The translations under genes were made by a program, and so were the position numbers. Below are positions 14,927 to 22,608 of a DNA stretch of 64,000 nt, in pieces. Each line of letters opens with the position of its first letter. The stretch's first letter is position 1. Origin of the DNA: Pseudoxanthomonas suwonensis (GTDB lineage Bacteria; Pseudomonadota; Gammaproteobacteria; Xanthomonadales; Xanthomonadaceae); NCBI RefSeq assembly GCF_000972865.1, contig NZ_CP011144.1:1984001-2048000 (forward strand), read 5' to 3'. Under the pieces are notes generated by a model. That model saw nothing but the letters and a program-made list of their open reading frames with translations. It was not told the origin of the DNA and did not search any database.

Positions 14927-15074
14927 AAAGTCGCTGGATCCCCGCCTACGCGGGGATGACGGCAGGCTGAGTCTGCACCTGTCCCGACTCGTCGTTCGCG
15001 CAGGCGAGCAAGTTCGTTTGCACCTGAACCAAGAGTGGGCGTCATCCCCGCGTAGGCGGGGATCCAGCGACTTT
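14927..15074. repeat. Perfect 35-bp inverted repeat in the gltB upstream region
   Basis: Arms 14927-14961 and 15040-15074 are exact reverse complements over 35 bases (AAAGTCGCTGGATCCC... outward tails), separated by 78 bp. Each arm has an inner palindrome CCCCGC-CTAC-GCGGGG. The 603-bp gap 14671-15273 contains this element and presumably the gltB promoter on the minus strand. No gene is visible. Confidence 0.85.
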
Positions 15075-15273
15075 GCGGCGGTGACCTTGCAGCGAGCGAC
15101 AAGACGCCGGGTGACCAGCCATGACCAGCCATTCGGCTGTTGTGAGGCGCTTCGGCTGTTGAAAAGCGCTTCCCGCCTGCGCGGGACCGACGACCTTTTT
15201 CCCTGCGCGGAGACAGGCGCGGGCAGGGGCTGACGCACCCCGCCCACGCGCCGGAGTTCCGGCCCGAGGTCCT

Positions 15274-15669
15274 TCAGCCGCAGCGCAACGCGATGATGCG
15301 GCCGCCGTCGTCCACTTCGATGTTCAGGCGTTCGCCGTCGAACTCCATCGTCACCATCTGTCCCGGCTCGAGCACGCGCACGTGGCTGGCACCGGCGTCG
15401 ACGCGTGCCTGTTCGGCCTTGGCCTCGTCGTTGCTCTGCCCGACCAGGCCCTGCACCTGGCTGGCATCGCAGGTCGGTGCCGGCGGCGGCGCGTCGGCGA
15501 TGCCGTCCGCGGGGGGCGTGGCGGCCGATTCGGCAGCCTGTTGCGCGTCGGTGAGCGCCTGTTCCTGTTCGATGCCATCGTCCTCGCCAGGCGCGACCTC
15601 GGCCGAGCAGGCGCAGAGGGCGGAGAGCAGGACCAGGGAGGGAAGGAGGCGGAGCGTGCGGACAGGCAT
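15274..15669 (-). CDS. Lipoprotein with I78-type peptidase-inhibitor domain
   Basis: A 131-residue protein with a hydrophobic signal (LPSLVLLSALCAC) ending in a plausible lipobox, then an acidic Ala/Pro-rich spacer. The C-terminal 60 residues fit the I78 inhibitor family: CDASQVQGLVGQ, SHVRVLEPGQMVTMEFDGER, and a terminal IIALRCG. The paired cysteines at both ends of the domain are typical. Such proteins are thought to protect against serine proteases in the periplasm. A second I78-like gene lies 198 bp downstream of the start region on the same strand. Confidence 0.8.
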   Translation of the reverse strand: MPVRTLRLLPSLVLLSALCACSAEVAPGEDDGIEQEQALTDAQQAAESAATPPADGIADAPPPAPTCDASQVQGLVGQSNDEAKAEQARVDAGASHVRVLEPGQMVTMEFDGERLNIEVDDGGRIIALRCG

Positions 15670-15867
15670 TGGGCGATTCCCGGTTGCGGTGCCCCAGCTT
15701 GCAGGACCAAACATTCGCGTTGCGTTAAGTCGGCACCGCCGCCTCCGGTCTCGCCGTCGTTGCCGCGGCTGTCAGCGGTCTGCCTTTCTTGAGCAGGAAG
15801 ACGCCACCGGCGCCGGAAGGCGCGATGTGACTGCCAGGATCGGCCGGCCACTTGCCGGCCGCGTGGG

Positions 15868-16206
15868 TCACCCGCAATGCAGCGCCGTGATCGCGTTGTT
15901 GCGCCCGGTCTCCACGGTCAGGCGCGGCCCGCCGTCCGCGGTCGCCTCCGGCTCGGGCAGGGTGGCGGTGGCGGGGCGGTCGTCGGCGCCGCGGATCACG
16001 CGGACCTGGGTGCTGTCGCTGTCGACCCGGGCGCGCTGGATGGTGGCGTCGGAGGCGGCCAGGCCCACCGCGCCACGAACCATGTCGACATGGCACTGGC
16101 CGGAAATCACCCCGTCGATCGGCGCCACCCCGGCGATCTGCGGTCCGGCGCAGCCGGCGAGCAGGCAGGTGGCCACGGCGAGGCTCGAAAGGGTCAGGCG
16201 GGACAT
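15868..16206 (-). CDS. Lipoprotein, divergent I78-like inhibitor
   Basis: A 112-residue protein with an unmistakable lipoprotein signal (SSLAVATCLLAGC). The remainder keeps the outline of the I78 domain seen in the next gene: an early Cys (GQCHVDMVRGAVG), STQVRVIRGADD, RLTVETGRNNAITALHCG at the C-terminus. The core is more diverged than in the neighbour. A tandem duplication with divergence is the simplest reading. The 152-bp gap 15715-15867 holds nothing I can name. Confidence 0.65.
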   Translation of the reverse strand: MSRLTLSSLAVATCLLAGCAGPQIAGVAPIDGVISGQCHVDMVRGAVGLAASDATIQRARVDSDSTQVRVIRGADDRPATATLPEPEATADGGPRLTVETGRNNAITALHCG

Positions 16207-16372
16207 GGCGGCGGTTCCGTTGGGAGGAGGCGCCCAGCCTGTGCCCGGTCGCGTCGGCGCGGGATGAAGGCGGGTATTCCGCGGCGCGATGCCCGCCCCT
16301 GCACAACGGCTATGCGACAGCGGCCGGGCGATGCGCCATGATCGGCGCTTCGACTAGAGGGGAGGAGCGTCG

Positions 16373-17683
16373 ATGCACGTCAACACACCGGAGGCCGGCA
16401 ACACCGGCGCCGCGCTTGCCCGGGGATCGTCGCGGCTGCTGCCGCTGGTGATCTCCCTGTTCTTCGCCTGGGGCTTCTGCACGGTGCTGGTCGACGTGCT
16501 GATCCCCAAGCTCAAGGCAACGTTCTCGCTGAGCTATGCCGAGGCGATGCTGACCCAGTTCTGCTTCTTCCTCGCCTACTTCGTGGTCTCGATCCCGGCC
16601 GCGCTGCTGGTCAGCCGGGTCGGCTACCTGCGCGGAATAGTAGTAGGCCTGCTGGTGATGGCCGGCGGCTGCCTGATGTTCTCGCCGGCGGCCTCGATGG
16701 GCTGGTACCCGGCGTTCCTGGCGGCGCTGTTCGTGCTGGCCGGCGGCATCACCCTAGTCCAGGTCGCGGCCAACCCGTTGGCGGCGGGGCTGGGCGATCC
16801 GGCGCGCGCACACAGCCGGCTGACCCTGGCGCAGGCGTTCAACTCGTTCGGCACCATGATCGGCCCGCTGTTCGGCTCGGCGATGATCCTGGCCGCCGGC
16901 GTGGCCGAGCCGGAGCCGGGCCTGAGCGGTGCGGCGCTGGAGGCCTTCCGGGTCGAGCAGGCCAGCCACGTGCGCCTGCCGTACATGATCATCGCCGCGG
17001 TGCTGGTCGGGCTGGCGGCGCTGTGCTGGTGGGTGCGGCGCGCGCCGGTGCCGGCGGTGCGGCCGGTCGGCCACGGCGACTACCGGCGCCTGCTCGGCAT
17101 CCCGCGGGTCAGCCTGGGCGCGCTGTCGATCTTCCTCTACGTCGGCGCCGAGGTGGCGATCGGCAGCGCCCTGGTCAACTACCTGATCATGGTCGGGGCG
17201 ACCACCTCCGAGCACGCCGCCGGCAACCTGATCGCGGTGTACTGGGGCCTGGCGATGGTCGGCCGCTTCATCGGCTCGTGGGTGCTGCGCTTCGTCGCCC
17301 CGGGGCTGGTGCTGGCGGTGTGCGCGGTCGCCGCCGCGGTGCTGGCGGTGCTGGCCGGCACCACCCTGGAAGGCACCGCCGCGGCGGTGGCGATCCTGTC
17401 GATCGGCCTGTTCAACTCGGTGATGTTCCCGACCATCTTCACCCTGTCGATCGACGGGCTGGGCGAGGACACGCCGGGCGCCTCGGGCATCCTGTGCCTG
17501 GCCATCGTCGGCGGCGCGATCGTGCCGCTGCTGATGGGCGTGGCCGCCGACCGCATCGGCCTGGCGCTGGCGCTGCTGGTGCCGGCGGTGTGCTACCTGT
17601 GGATCGCCAGCTACGGACTGCTGGTGAAGTCCGGCGCGATCGGCTCCGGCCGCGCCGCCGTGGCGGTGGCGCCGGACGCCTGA
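16373..17683 (+). CDS. Sugar:proton symporter, FucP/GluP-type MFS
   Basis: A 436-residue, 12-helix inner-membrane transporter of the FHS subfamily (fucose, glucose/galactose, mannose). The family-typical region LVQVAANPLAAGLGDPAR followed by SRLTLAQAFNSFGTMIGPLFG is clear. Helix 1 contains FFAWGFCTVLVDVLIPKLK. GGGGAGGAGCG precedes the ATG. It is 4 bp from the sugar kinase gene, so the two form an operon. Together with the AGE isomerase opposite, it suggests import of mannose or fructose. Confidence 0.85.
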   Translation: MHVNTPEAGNTGAALARGSSRLLPLVISLFFAWGFCTVLVDVLIPKLKATFSLSYAEAMLTQFCFFLAYFVVSIPAALLVSRVGYLRGIVVGLLVMAGGCLMFSPAASMGWYPAFLAALFVLAGGITLVQVAANPLAAGLGDPARAHSRLTLAQAFNSFGTMIGPLFGSAMILAAGVAEPEPGLSGAALEAFRVEQASHVRLPYMIIAAVLVGLAALCWWVRRAPVPAVRPVGHGDYRRLLGIPRVSLGALSIFLYVGAEVAIGSALVNYLIMVGATTSEHAAGNLIAVYWGLAMVGRFIGSWVLRFVAPGLVLAVCAVAAAVLAVLAGTTLEGTAAAVAILSIGLFNSVMFPTIFTLSIDGLGEDTPGASGILCLAIVGGAIVPLLMGVAADRIGLALALLVPAVCYLWIASYGLLVKSGAIGSGRAAVAVAPDA

Positions 17684-17687
17684 GGCG

Positions 17688-18629
17688 GTGGCGACCGCGG
17701 CCGCGGCGGCGGAGTCGCACGGCGGGGCGCTGCCGCGGCTGGTGGTGTTCGGCGAGGCGTTGACCGACTTCGTCCGCACCGGCACCGACCGCTGGCACAG
17801 CGTCGCCGGCGGCGCCTGCTGGAACGTGGCGCGGGTGGCGGCCACGCTCGGCGTGGCGACCGGCTGGGGCGGGTCGGTGGGCGAGGACCTGTTCGGCCGC
17901 GAGATCCTGGAGAAGTCGCGGGCGGCCGGGCTGGACCTGCGCTTCGCCCAGGTGGTGGCGGAGCCGCCGCTGGTGGCGATGGTCCACGCGCTGTCGCCGC
18001 CGCAGTACTTCTTCCTCGGCAGCGCCGACCTCGCGTTCGACCCCGCGCGGCTGCCGTCGGGCTGGGAGCGGGCCTGCGCGTACGCCCACTTCGGCTGCAT
18101 CAGCCTGGTGCGGCAGCCGCTGGGCGCGCGCCTGGTCGCGATCGCCGGGGCGCTGCACGCGTCCGGCGTGCCGGTCAGCTTCGATCCGAACTGCCGCAAC
18201 CTGATGGGTGCGGACTACCCGCCGCTGTTCGAGCGCATGGCCGCGCTGGCGGACACGATCAAGATCTCAGACGAGGACCTGCGCCAGATCTATCCGGCGC
18301 TGGATGCCGATGCAGCGTTGGCACGCGTGCGGCGCCTGGCCCCGCGCGCGGCGCTGCTCTACACGCGCGGCGCCGACGGCATGACCGCGCACCTGCCCGA
18401 AGGCCGGATCGAGCAGCCCGCGTTCGCGGTGGACGTGGCGGACACGGTCGGCGCCGGCGACGCCTGCATCGGCGGCTTCCTCGCCAGCCGGCTGCAGCGG
18501 CCCGATGCCGGCATGGAAGCGCATGTGCGCTTCGCCGCGGCGACCGCGGCGGCCGCCTGCACCCGGCCCGGCGCGCACGCGCCCACCCGCGACGAAGTCG
18601 AAACACTGCTGGCGTCCGTCCCCTTGTAG
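17688..18629 (+). CDS. PfkB-family sugar kinase (probable fructokinase)
   Basis: A 313-residue ribokinase-fold kinase. The N-terminal motif GGACWNVARVAATLG and the C-terminal signature DTVGAGDACIGGFLA, with the catalytic Asp, are intact. It starts with GTG, 4 bp after the transporter stop, with GAGG at the junction. Fructokinase is inferred from similarity to ScrK-like sequences (FGEALTDFV) and from the isomerase and transporter next to it. The stop codon TAG (18627-18629) lies within the left end of a repeat element, so the last codons TTG TAG are repeat-derived. Confidence 0.8.
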   Translation: MATAAAAAESHGGALPRLVVFGEALTDFVRTGTDRWHSVAGGACWNVARVAATLGVATGWGGSVGEDLFGREILEKSRAAGLDLRFAQVVAEPPLVAMVHALSPPQYFFLGSADLAFDPARLPSGWERACAYAHFGCISLVRQPLGARLVAIAGALHASGVPVSFDPNCRNLMGADYPPLFERMAALADTIKISDEDLRQIYPALDADAALARVRRLAPRAALLYTRGADGMTAHLPEGRIEQPAFAVDVADTVGAGDACIGGFLASRLQRPDAGMEAHVRFAAATAAAACTRPGAHAPTRDEVETLLASVPL

Positions 18630-18813
18630 GAGCCGACTTCAGTCGGCGACACGGGCGTCGGTAAAACCAGGGGAGTCGCCTGTGCCGCCGGCGTCGTGTC
18701 GCCGGCTGAACCCGGCTCCTACAACAGCTGCAGCGTCGCCGCTCCCTTGCAGGAGCCCACTTCAGTGGGCGACCCGGGCGTCGGGAACACGAGGAAGTCG
18801 CCTGCGCCGACAA
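18625..18813. repeat. One full and one partial TGTAGGAGCC palindromic repeat
   Basis: Full copy 18625-18723, partial copy about 18748-18813 (TGCAGGAGCCC start). They separate the convergent kinase and isomerase genes. The first overlaps the kinase stop codon. Confidence 0.8.
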
Positions 18814-18837
18814 CGCGTACCACCCCACAACCGTTCC

Positions 18838-20040
18838 CTAGATCACCTTCAACACCTCATAACACGCCCCCATCGTGTGGTAATCGGTCTTGCCGGCCGG
18901 ACTCTTCTCGTCGGTGAGCTTGCGGTTCTCCGGACCCAGGATGCGGTACCAGGCCCCGTGCTCGTGATCGACGAAATGCGTCCAGCTGTACTCCCAGATC
19001 CGCCCGTACCACCGCCAGTAGCCCTCGTCGCCGCTGCGGTCGGCCAGCAGCGCGGCGGTGGCCAGCGCCTCGGCCTGCACCCAGAAGTACTTGTCGGCGT
19101 CGTACACGCCTCCGTTGATGTCGTTGCCGTAGACCAGGCCGCCGTGTTCCCGGTCCCAGGCCATCGCCACCGCGCGGTCGAACAGTTCGCGCGCCCGCGG
19201 CAGGTAGGCGGGATCGGGCGCATGCCGGTCGAGGATTAGCAGCAGCTTGGCCCATTCGACCTGGTGACCGGGCTGGAAGCCCCATGGGCGGAAGATGTTG
19301 CTGCGGTCGCCGCGGTTGTAGTCCCAGTCGACCGACCAGTCGCGCTGGTAGTGCTCCCACACCAGCCCGCCGGCGAGCGCGGCCTGGCGGCCGGTTATGT
19401 TCCGCGCCAGCAACTGCGCGCGCTGCAGGTAGCGCGGCTCGCCGCTGGCCTCGTAGGCGGCCAGCCAGGCCTCGCAGGCGTGCATGTTCGCGTTCTGGCC
19501 GCGGTACGGCGAGACCGTCCAGTCGGCGCCGGCCTCGTCGGCGTACAGCCCGGGCTCCGGTTCCCAGAAGCGGTGTTCCATCAGCTCCCAGGTTTCCTCC
19601 AGCCAGGCGCGGGCCTGCTGCATGCCCGCTTCCAGCGCCTTGGCGTAGGCCAGCACCACGAATGCCAGGCCGTAGCAGTGGTTGGTCGCATCCTGCACCT
19701 GGCCGTCGTGCAGCACCCAGGCGTAGCCGCCGGTGTCCGGGTTGCGGTGCGCATCGCGCAGGAAGGCGATGCCGTGGCGCACCGCGTCCTGGTACGCCGG
19801 CTCGCCGAAGGCCTGCCAGGCCATCGAATAGTTGAAGACGAAGCGCGTGCTGCTGACCAGGTGCCGCGTACGCCGGTCGTAGACCGTGCCGTCGTCCTTG
19901 AAGAACTGGAAGAAGCCGCCGGCCGGATCGATGCAGTGCGGGTGGTAGAACCCCATCGTGCGGCGGATGTGGCCGAGCAGGAACCCGCGCGCACGGAAAT
20001 CGGGCGGGGCGGGGCTGCGGTCTGCCTCGGCTGGGCTCAT
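18838..20040 (-). CDS. N-acylglucosamine 2-epimerase (AGE)-family sugar isomerase
   Basis: A 400-residue (alpha/alpha)6-barrel enzyme of the AGE/YihS/mannose-isomerase family. Recognisable blocks are GGFFQFFKDDGTV, STRFVFNYSMAWQ, QNANMHACEAWLAAYE, and PGHQVEWAKLLLIL, including His residues expected at the active site. Members interconvert mannose and fructose or related aldose/ketose pairs. With a sugar kinase and importer alongside, mannose to fructose to fructose-6-phosphate is a coherent pathway, inferred only from context. The start at 20040 has a weak ribosome binding site, and a later start is possible. Confidence 0.8.
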   Translation of the reverse strand: MSPAEADRSPAPPDFRARGFLLGHIRRTMGFYHPHCIDPAGGFFQFFKDDGTVYDRRTRHLVSSTRFVFNYSMAWQAFGEPAYQDAVRHGIAFLRDAHRNPDTGGYAWVLHDGQVQDATNHCYGLAFVVLAYAKALEAGMQQARAWLEETWELMEHRFWEPEPGLYADEAGADWTVSPYRGQNANMHACEAWLAAYEASGEPRYLQRAQLLARNITGRQAALAGGLVWEHYQRDWSVDWDYNRGDRSNIFRPWGFQPGHQVEWAKLLLILDRHAPDPAYLPRARELFDRAVAMAWDREHGGLVYGNDINGGVYDADKYFWVQAEALATAALLADRSGDEGYWRWYGRIWEYSWTHFVDHEHGAWYRILGPENRKLTDEKSPAGKTDYHTMGACYEVLKVI

Positions 20041-20474
20041 GCGGGCGCTCGCTGTGGACAGGATCGGCGCCCGGGACGGCCGGGCATGCAGCCAAGGTTA
20101 CCAAGCCGCCCGAGCCGCCGGCCGGAAGGCGGCGGACGAAACCTGCCGGTTGCGGCATCCGTTCGTCGCACCGGTGCCGTGGCGACGTTTCCCGCGCCCG
20201 CCTCCCGCACGGCGTCGCGTTCATGAAGATCGTTCAAGGACATGAAGACGCGATGCCATGGGCGGGAGCCGCGGTGCAATCCGCAGCGGGATCCACTGCG
20301 ACCGCCGCCATGCGGAACGCCCGTGCTGCCGCCGGCGGAACGATTGCCGCCAGCTGTCCTCCCCCGAGCGCTCAGCGCGTTGGTGACGTAGCCGCACTGG
20401 AATGCGGCAGCGAGCCGGCGAAGGGCGGGAAGCGTCTACCAGCCGACCGGACGGGAAGACAACAAGGAGGCTCC
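20041..20474. other. Intergenic region between isomerase gene and eCIS regulator
   Basis: A 434-bp divergent spacer and the left border of the eCIS locus. An open frame begins at 20223 and runs into the regulator, but its first 84 residues are low-complexity and unlike any activator domain. I treat it as untranslated. No repeat, att-like duplicate of the tRNA at 60.9 kb, or integrase was found. Confidence 0.5.
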
Positions 20475-21500
20475 ATGTCGGCGACGGCGATGCAAACGGG
20501 CGCGCTGCCCAACCTGATCGGCCAATCGGAGGTGTTCCTGCGCGCGGTCGGGTTGATCGAACGCATGGCGCGCTTCGATGCGCCGGTGCTGATCCAGGGC
20601 GAGACCGGGACCGGCAAGGAACTGGCGGCGCGCGCCATCCACTACCTGTCGTCGCGGCAGCAGGCGCCGTTCGTCGCGCTCAACTGCGGGGCGATGCCGG
20701 AAGGCCTGATCGAAACCGAGCTGTTCGGCTGCGAACGCGGCGCGTTCACCGATGCGCGCCAGGCGCGCACGGGCCTGGTGGCGGCCGCCGACGGCGGCAC
20801 CTTCTTCCTGGACGAGCTCGATTCGCTGCCGCTGCGCGCCCAGGTCTCGCTCCTGCGCTTCCTGCAGGACAAGACCTATCGCCCGGTCGGCAGCATGCGG
20901 GTGCACTGCAGCGACGTGCGCGTGATCGCGGCGGCAAGCCCGCGCCTGCAGGAGATGCTGGTCGCCGGCGCGTTCAGGGACGACCTGGCGTTCCGCCTGA
21001 ACGTGCTGATGCTCGAGATGCCGCCGCTGCGCGAGCGCGGCACCGACGCGCTGCTGCTGGCCGAATACTTCATCGAGCGGCACGCATCGCACTACGGCGT
21101 GGCGCCCCGGCACCTGGACGCCCGCAGCCGGGAATGGGCCACGCGCTACCCGTGGCCGGGCAACGTACGCGAACTGGACAACCTCATCCAGCGCGCGCTA
21201 CTGCTGTCCGACGGGAAATGCCTGGACTTTTCGCTGCATGCCGCCGAAGCGGGCGTCGCGTCGCCGCCGGGCATGCCGCCGCCGGGCAGGCCGCCTTCGC
21301 AGCTGCAGAGCTACAGCGACGCCCGCGCCCAGGCCATGTCCAGCTTCGAGCGCCACTACCTGGAACACCTGATGACCGCGGCCGCCGGCAACGTCACGCG
21401 CGCGGCCCGCCTGGCCGGAAAGGAACGCCGGGCGCTGGGGAAGCTGCTCAAGAAGCACGGCCTCGACCACGCCAGCTTCCACGAGCCGGCACACGCGTAG
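20475..21500 (+). CDS. Stand-alone sigma-54 activator (AAA+ plus Fis-type HTH)
   Basis: A 341-residue enhancer-binding protein with no N-terminal sensor domain, in the style of PspF. Walker A is GETGTGKE (42-49). The sigma-54 contact loop reads GAFTDA (89-94) instead of the canonical GAFTGA. Walker B is GTFFLDELD, the arginine-finger region FRDDLAFRLN, and the domain ends RYPWPGNVRELDNLIQRAL. The C-terminus (about residues 293-335, NVTRAARLAGKERRALGKLL) is a Fis-like HTH. AAGGAGG four bases before ATG 20475 fixes the start. It sits directly upstream of a perfect sigma-54 promoter for the eCIS operon and is almost certainly its activator. Confidence 0.9.
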   Translation: MSATAMQTGALPNLIGQSEVFLRAVGLIERMARFDAPVLIQGETGTGKELAARAIHYLSSRQQAPFVALNCGAMPEGLIETELFGCERGAFTDARQARTGLVAAADGGTFFLDELDSLPLRAQVSLLRFLQDKTYRPVGSMRVHCSDVRVIAAASPRLQEMLVAGAFRDDLAFRLNVLMLEMPPLRERGTDALLLAEYFIERHASHYGVAPRHLDARSREWATRYPWPGNVRELDNLIQRALLLSDGKCLDFSLHAAEAGVASPPGMPPPGRPPSQLQSYSDARAQAMSSFERHYLEHLMTAAAGNVTRAARLAGKERRALGKLLKKHGLDHASFHEPAHA

Positions 21501-21506
21501 CGGCCA

Positions 21507-21526
21507 TCCGCGCGCTGGCGCGCGGA
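21507..21526 (+). terminator. Hairpin after the regulator gene
   Basis: TCCGCGCG-CTGG-CGCGCGGA, a perfect 8-bp GC stem starting six bases past the regulator stop codon. It has no T tract, so termination is plausible but unproven. It would insulate the regulator from the eCIS operon. Confidence 0.5.
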
Positions 21527-21570
21527 GATGTGCGGCCACCCTCCCACCGCAGCCCGGGTCCCACACCCGA

Positions 21571-21619
21571 GGGTGATCGTCGACCCACCTGCACATCGAA
21601 ACCGGGTCACGGGCGACCC
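21571..21619 (+). promoter_or_regulatory. Two GGGT-N8-ACCC inverted repeats, candidate activator sites
   Basis: GGGT-N8-ACCC occurs at 21571-21586 and 21604-21619, 33 bp apart, close to three helical turns. A shorter GGGT-N5-ACCC lies at 21556-21568. They are about 80-135 bp upstream of the predicted transcription start, the usual distance for enhancer sites bound by Fis-type HTH activators. Confidence 0.5.
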
Positions 21620-21680
21620 GCATCGCCGCCGGCACGCACTCCAGGCGTTGCAGATCAATGGCTTGGGTGCCGCGTGCGAT

Positions 21681-21695
21681 TGGCACGTGACTTGC
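21681..21695 (+). promoter_or_regulatory. Sigma-54 (-24/-12) promoter of the eCIS operon
   Basis: TGGCACGTGACTTGC matches the sigma-54 consensus TGGCACG-N4-TTGC at every defined position, with GG and GC at the required spacing. The predicted start is near 21707, 22 bp before the first gene of the operon. The activator gene lies immediately upstream. Confidence 0.85.
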
Positions 21696-21728
21696 GCCGT
21701 GTATCGGCGTCATTGCCGGGAGGCCGCC

Positions 21729-21977
21729 ATGCTCGACGAGTCCGGACTTGCGATCGAGCGCACCGTCTCGGCGATCGAGGCCTATCTGGCGCGACACCCT
21801 GCCGCCGCCGACAGCGAACAGGGCGTCGCGCAGTGGTGGTTGCCCGCGCAGGGACTCGACCCGCCGATCGAGCATGTCCACCGCGCGCTGGAAATCCTGT
21901 GGCAGCGCGGCGTCATCGAGCGCACGGCGATGCCGGATGGCGGAACGGTGTACCGCGCGGCCCGGCGGCGGACATGA
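21729..21977 (+). CDS. Small winged-helix-like protein, first gene of eCIS operon
   Basis: An 82-residue protein of unknown family. The arrangement of helix (IERTVSAIEAYLARHP), helix (IEHVHRALEILWQRGVIER) and a short hairpin (MPDGGTVYRA) looks like a small winged-helix fold. No catalytic motif is seen. GGGAGG precedes the ATG. It is the first gene after the sigma-54 promoter, and its TGA overlaps a following ATG (ATGA). It could be an operon regulator or an assembly factor. The fold assignment is by eye only. Confidence 0.6.
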   Translation: MLDESGLAIERTVSAIEAYLARHPAAADSEQGVAQWWLPAQGLDPPIEHVHRALEILWQRGVIERTAMPDGGTVYRAARRRT

Positions 21978-22051
21978 GCGCGGGCGACGGTACGCGGCCC
22001 GGCGCCGCAATGGAACGCAACGACAATGCAGGGAATCCCACCACGCGATGA
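21974..22051 (+). CDS. Possible 25-codon coupling ORF
   Basis: A 25-residue frame (MSAGDGTRPGAAM...) whose ATG overlaps the preceding stop and whose TGA overlaps the next ATG, ATGA at both ends. It could carry ribosomes across the 70-bp gap to the DUF4255 gene. It may equally be chance, as the peptide resembles nothing known. Confidence 0.25.
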   Translation: MSAGDGTRPGAAMERNDNAGNPTTR

Positions 22052-22608
22052 GCGACTTCAAGGCCATTGCAGCGGTAACCGAAACGCTCAAGGCGCTTCT
22101 CGAGCAGGAGTTGCCGGGCCTGGCGGTCGAGGTGCTCAAGTCGCCGGTCGAGCTGGGCGGCGTGGCGCCGAAGGTGAGCCTGTACCTGTACCGGGTCGAG
22201 CACAACGCGTTCGCGTCCAACCTCGACTGGCAGGCGCTGACCGAATCGCGGCTGGTGGCGCCTCCGTTTGGCCTCAACCTGCACTACCTGGTCACGCCGT
22301 ACGGCCCGGACGAGCTGGAGACGCAACGCACGCTCGGCGAAGTGATGCGCGTGTTCCACGAGAACGCGCTGCTGCGCCAGGACCATGCTGCGCTCGCGCT
22401 GCCGCTGTCCGACATGACGGAAGAGTTGCGCATCGTGCCCCGCACGTTGCCGTTGGGCGACATGCTCGACCTGTGGCGCGGCTTCGAGAAGGCGGCCTAC
22501 CGGCTGAGCACGACGTACGAAGTGTCGACGGTCCTGATCGACAGCCGCGTCACCCGCACGGTCAGGCGCGTGCAGGAACGTGTGCTGGACGTGAGCCCGC
22601 GCCGATGA
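22048..22608 (+). CDS. DUF4255 protein, eCIS tail terminator/cap (Pvc16-like)
   Basis: A 186-residue protein with the typical DUF4255 layout: N-terminal VTETLKALLEQELPG, then VSLYLYRVEHNAF, NLHYLVTPYGPDELETQRTLGEVM, and a C-terminal strand YRLSTTYEVSTVLID. In PVC, Afp and related particles this family caps the distal end of the sheath-tube. No good Shine-Dalgarno is visible, so translation may depend on the short overlapping frame upstream. Its stop overlaps the ATG of the ATPase gene. Confidence 0.85.
   Translation: MSDFKAIAAVTETLKALLEQELPGLAVEVLKSPVELGGVAPKVSLYLYRVEHNAFASNLDWQALTESRLVAPPFGLNLHYLVTPYGPDELETQRTLGEVMRVFHENALLRQDHAALALPLSDMTEELRIVPRTLPLGDMLDLWRGFEKAAYRLSTTYEVSTVLIDSRVTRTVRRVQERVLDVSPRR

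Noticed and set aside
20223..20474. Longer N-terminus for the sigma-54 activator
   Set aside because: AAGGAGG directly before 20475 and the AAA+ domain beginning right after it favour the short form. The extra 84 residues resemble no sensor domain.
20041..20474. Left attachment site matching the tRNA-Arg 3' end
   Set aside because: Only short GC-rich similarities such as GCGCCCGG could be found by eye, not above chance in this composition.
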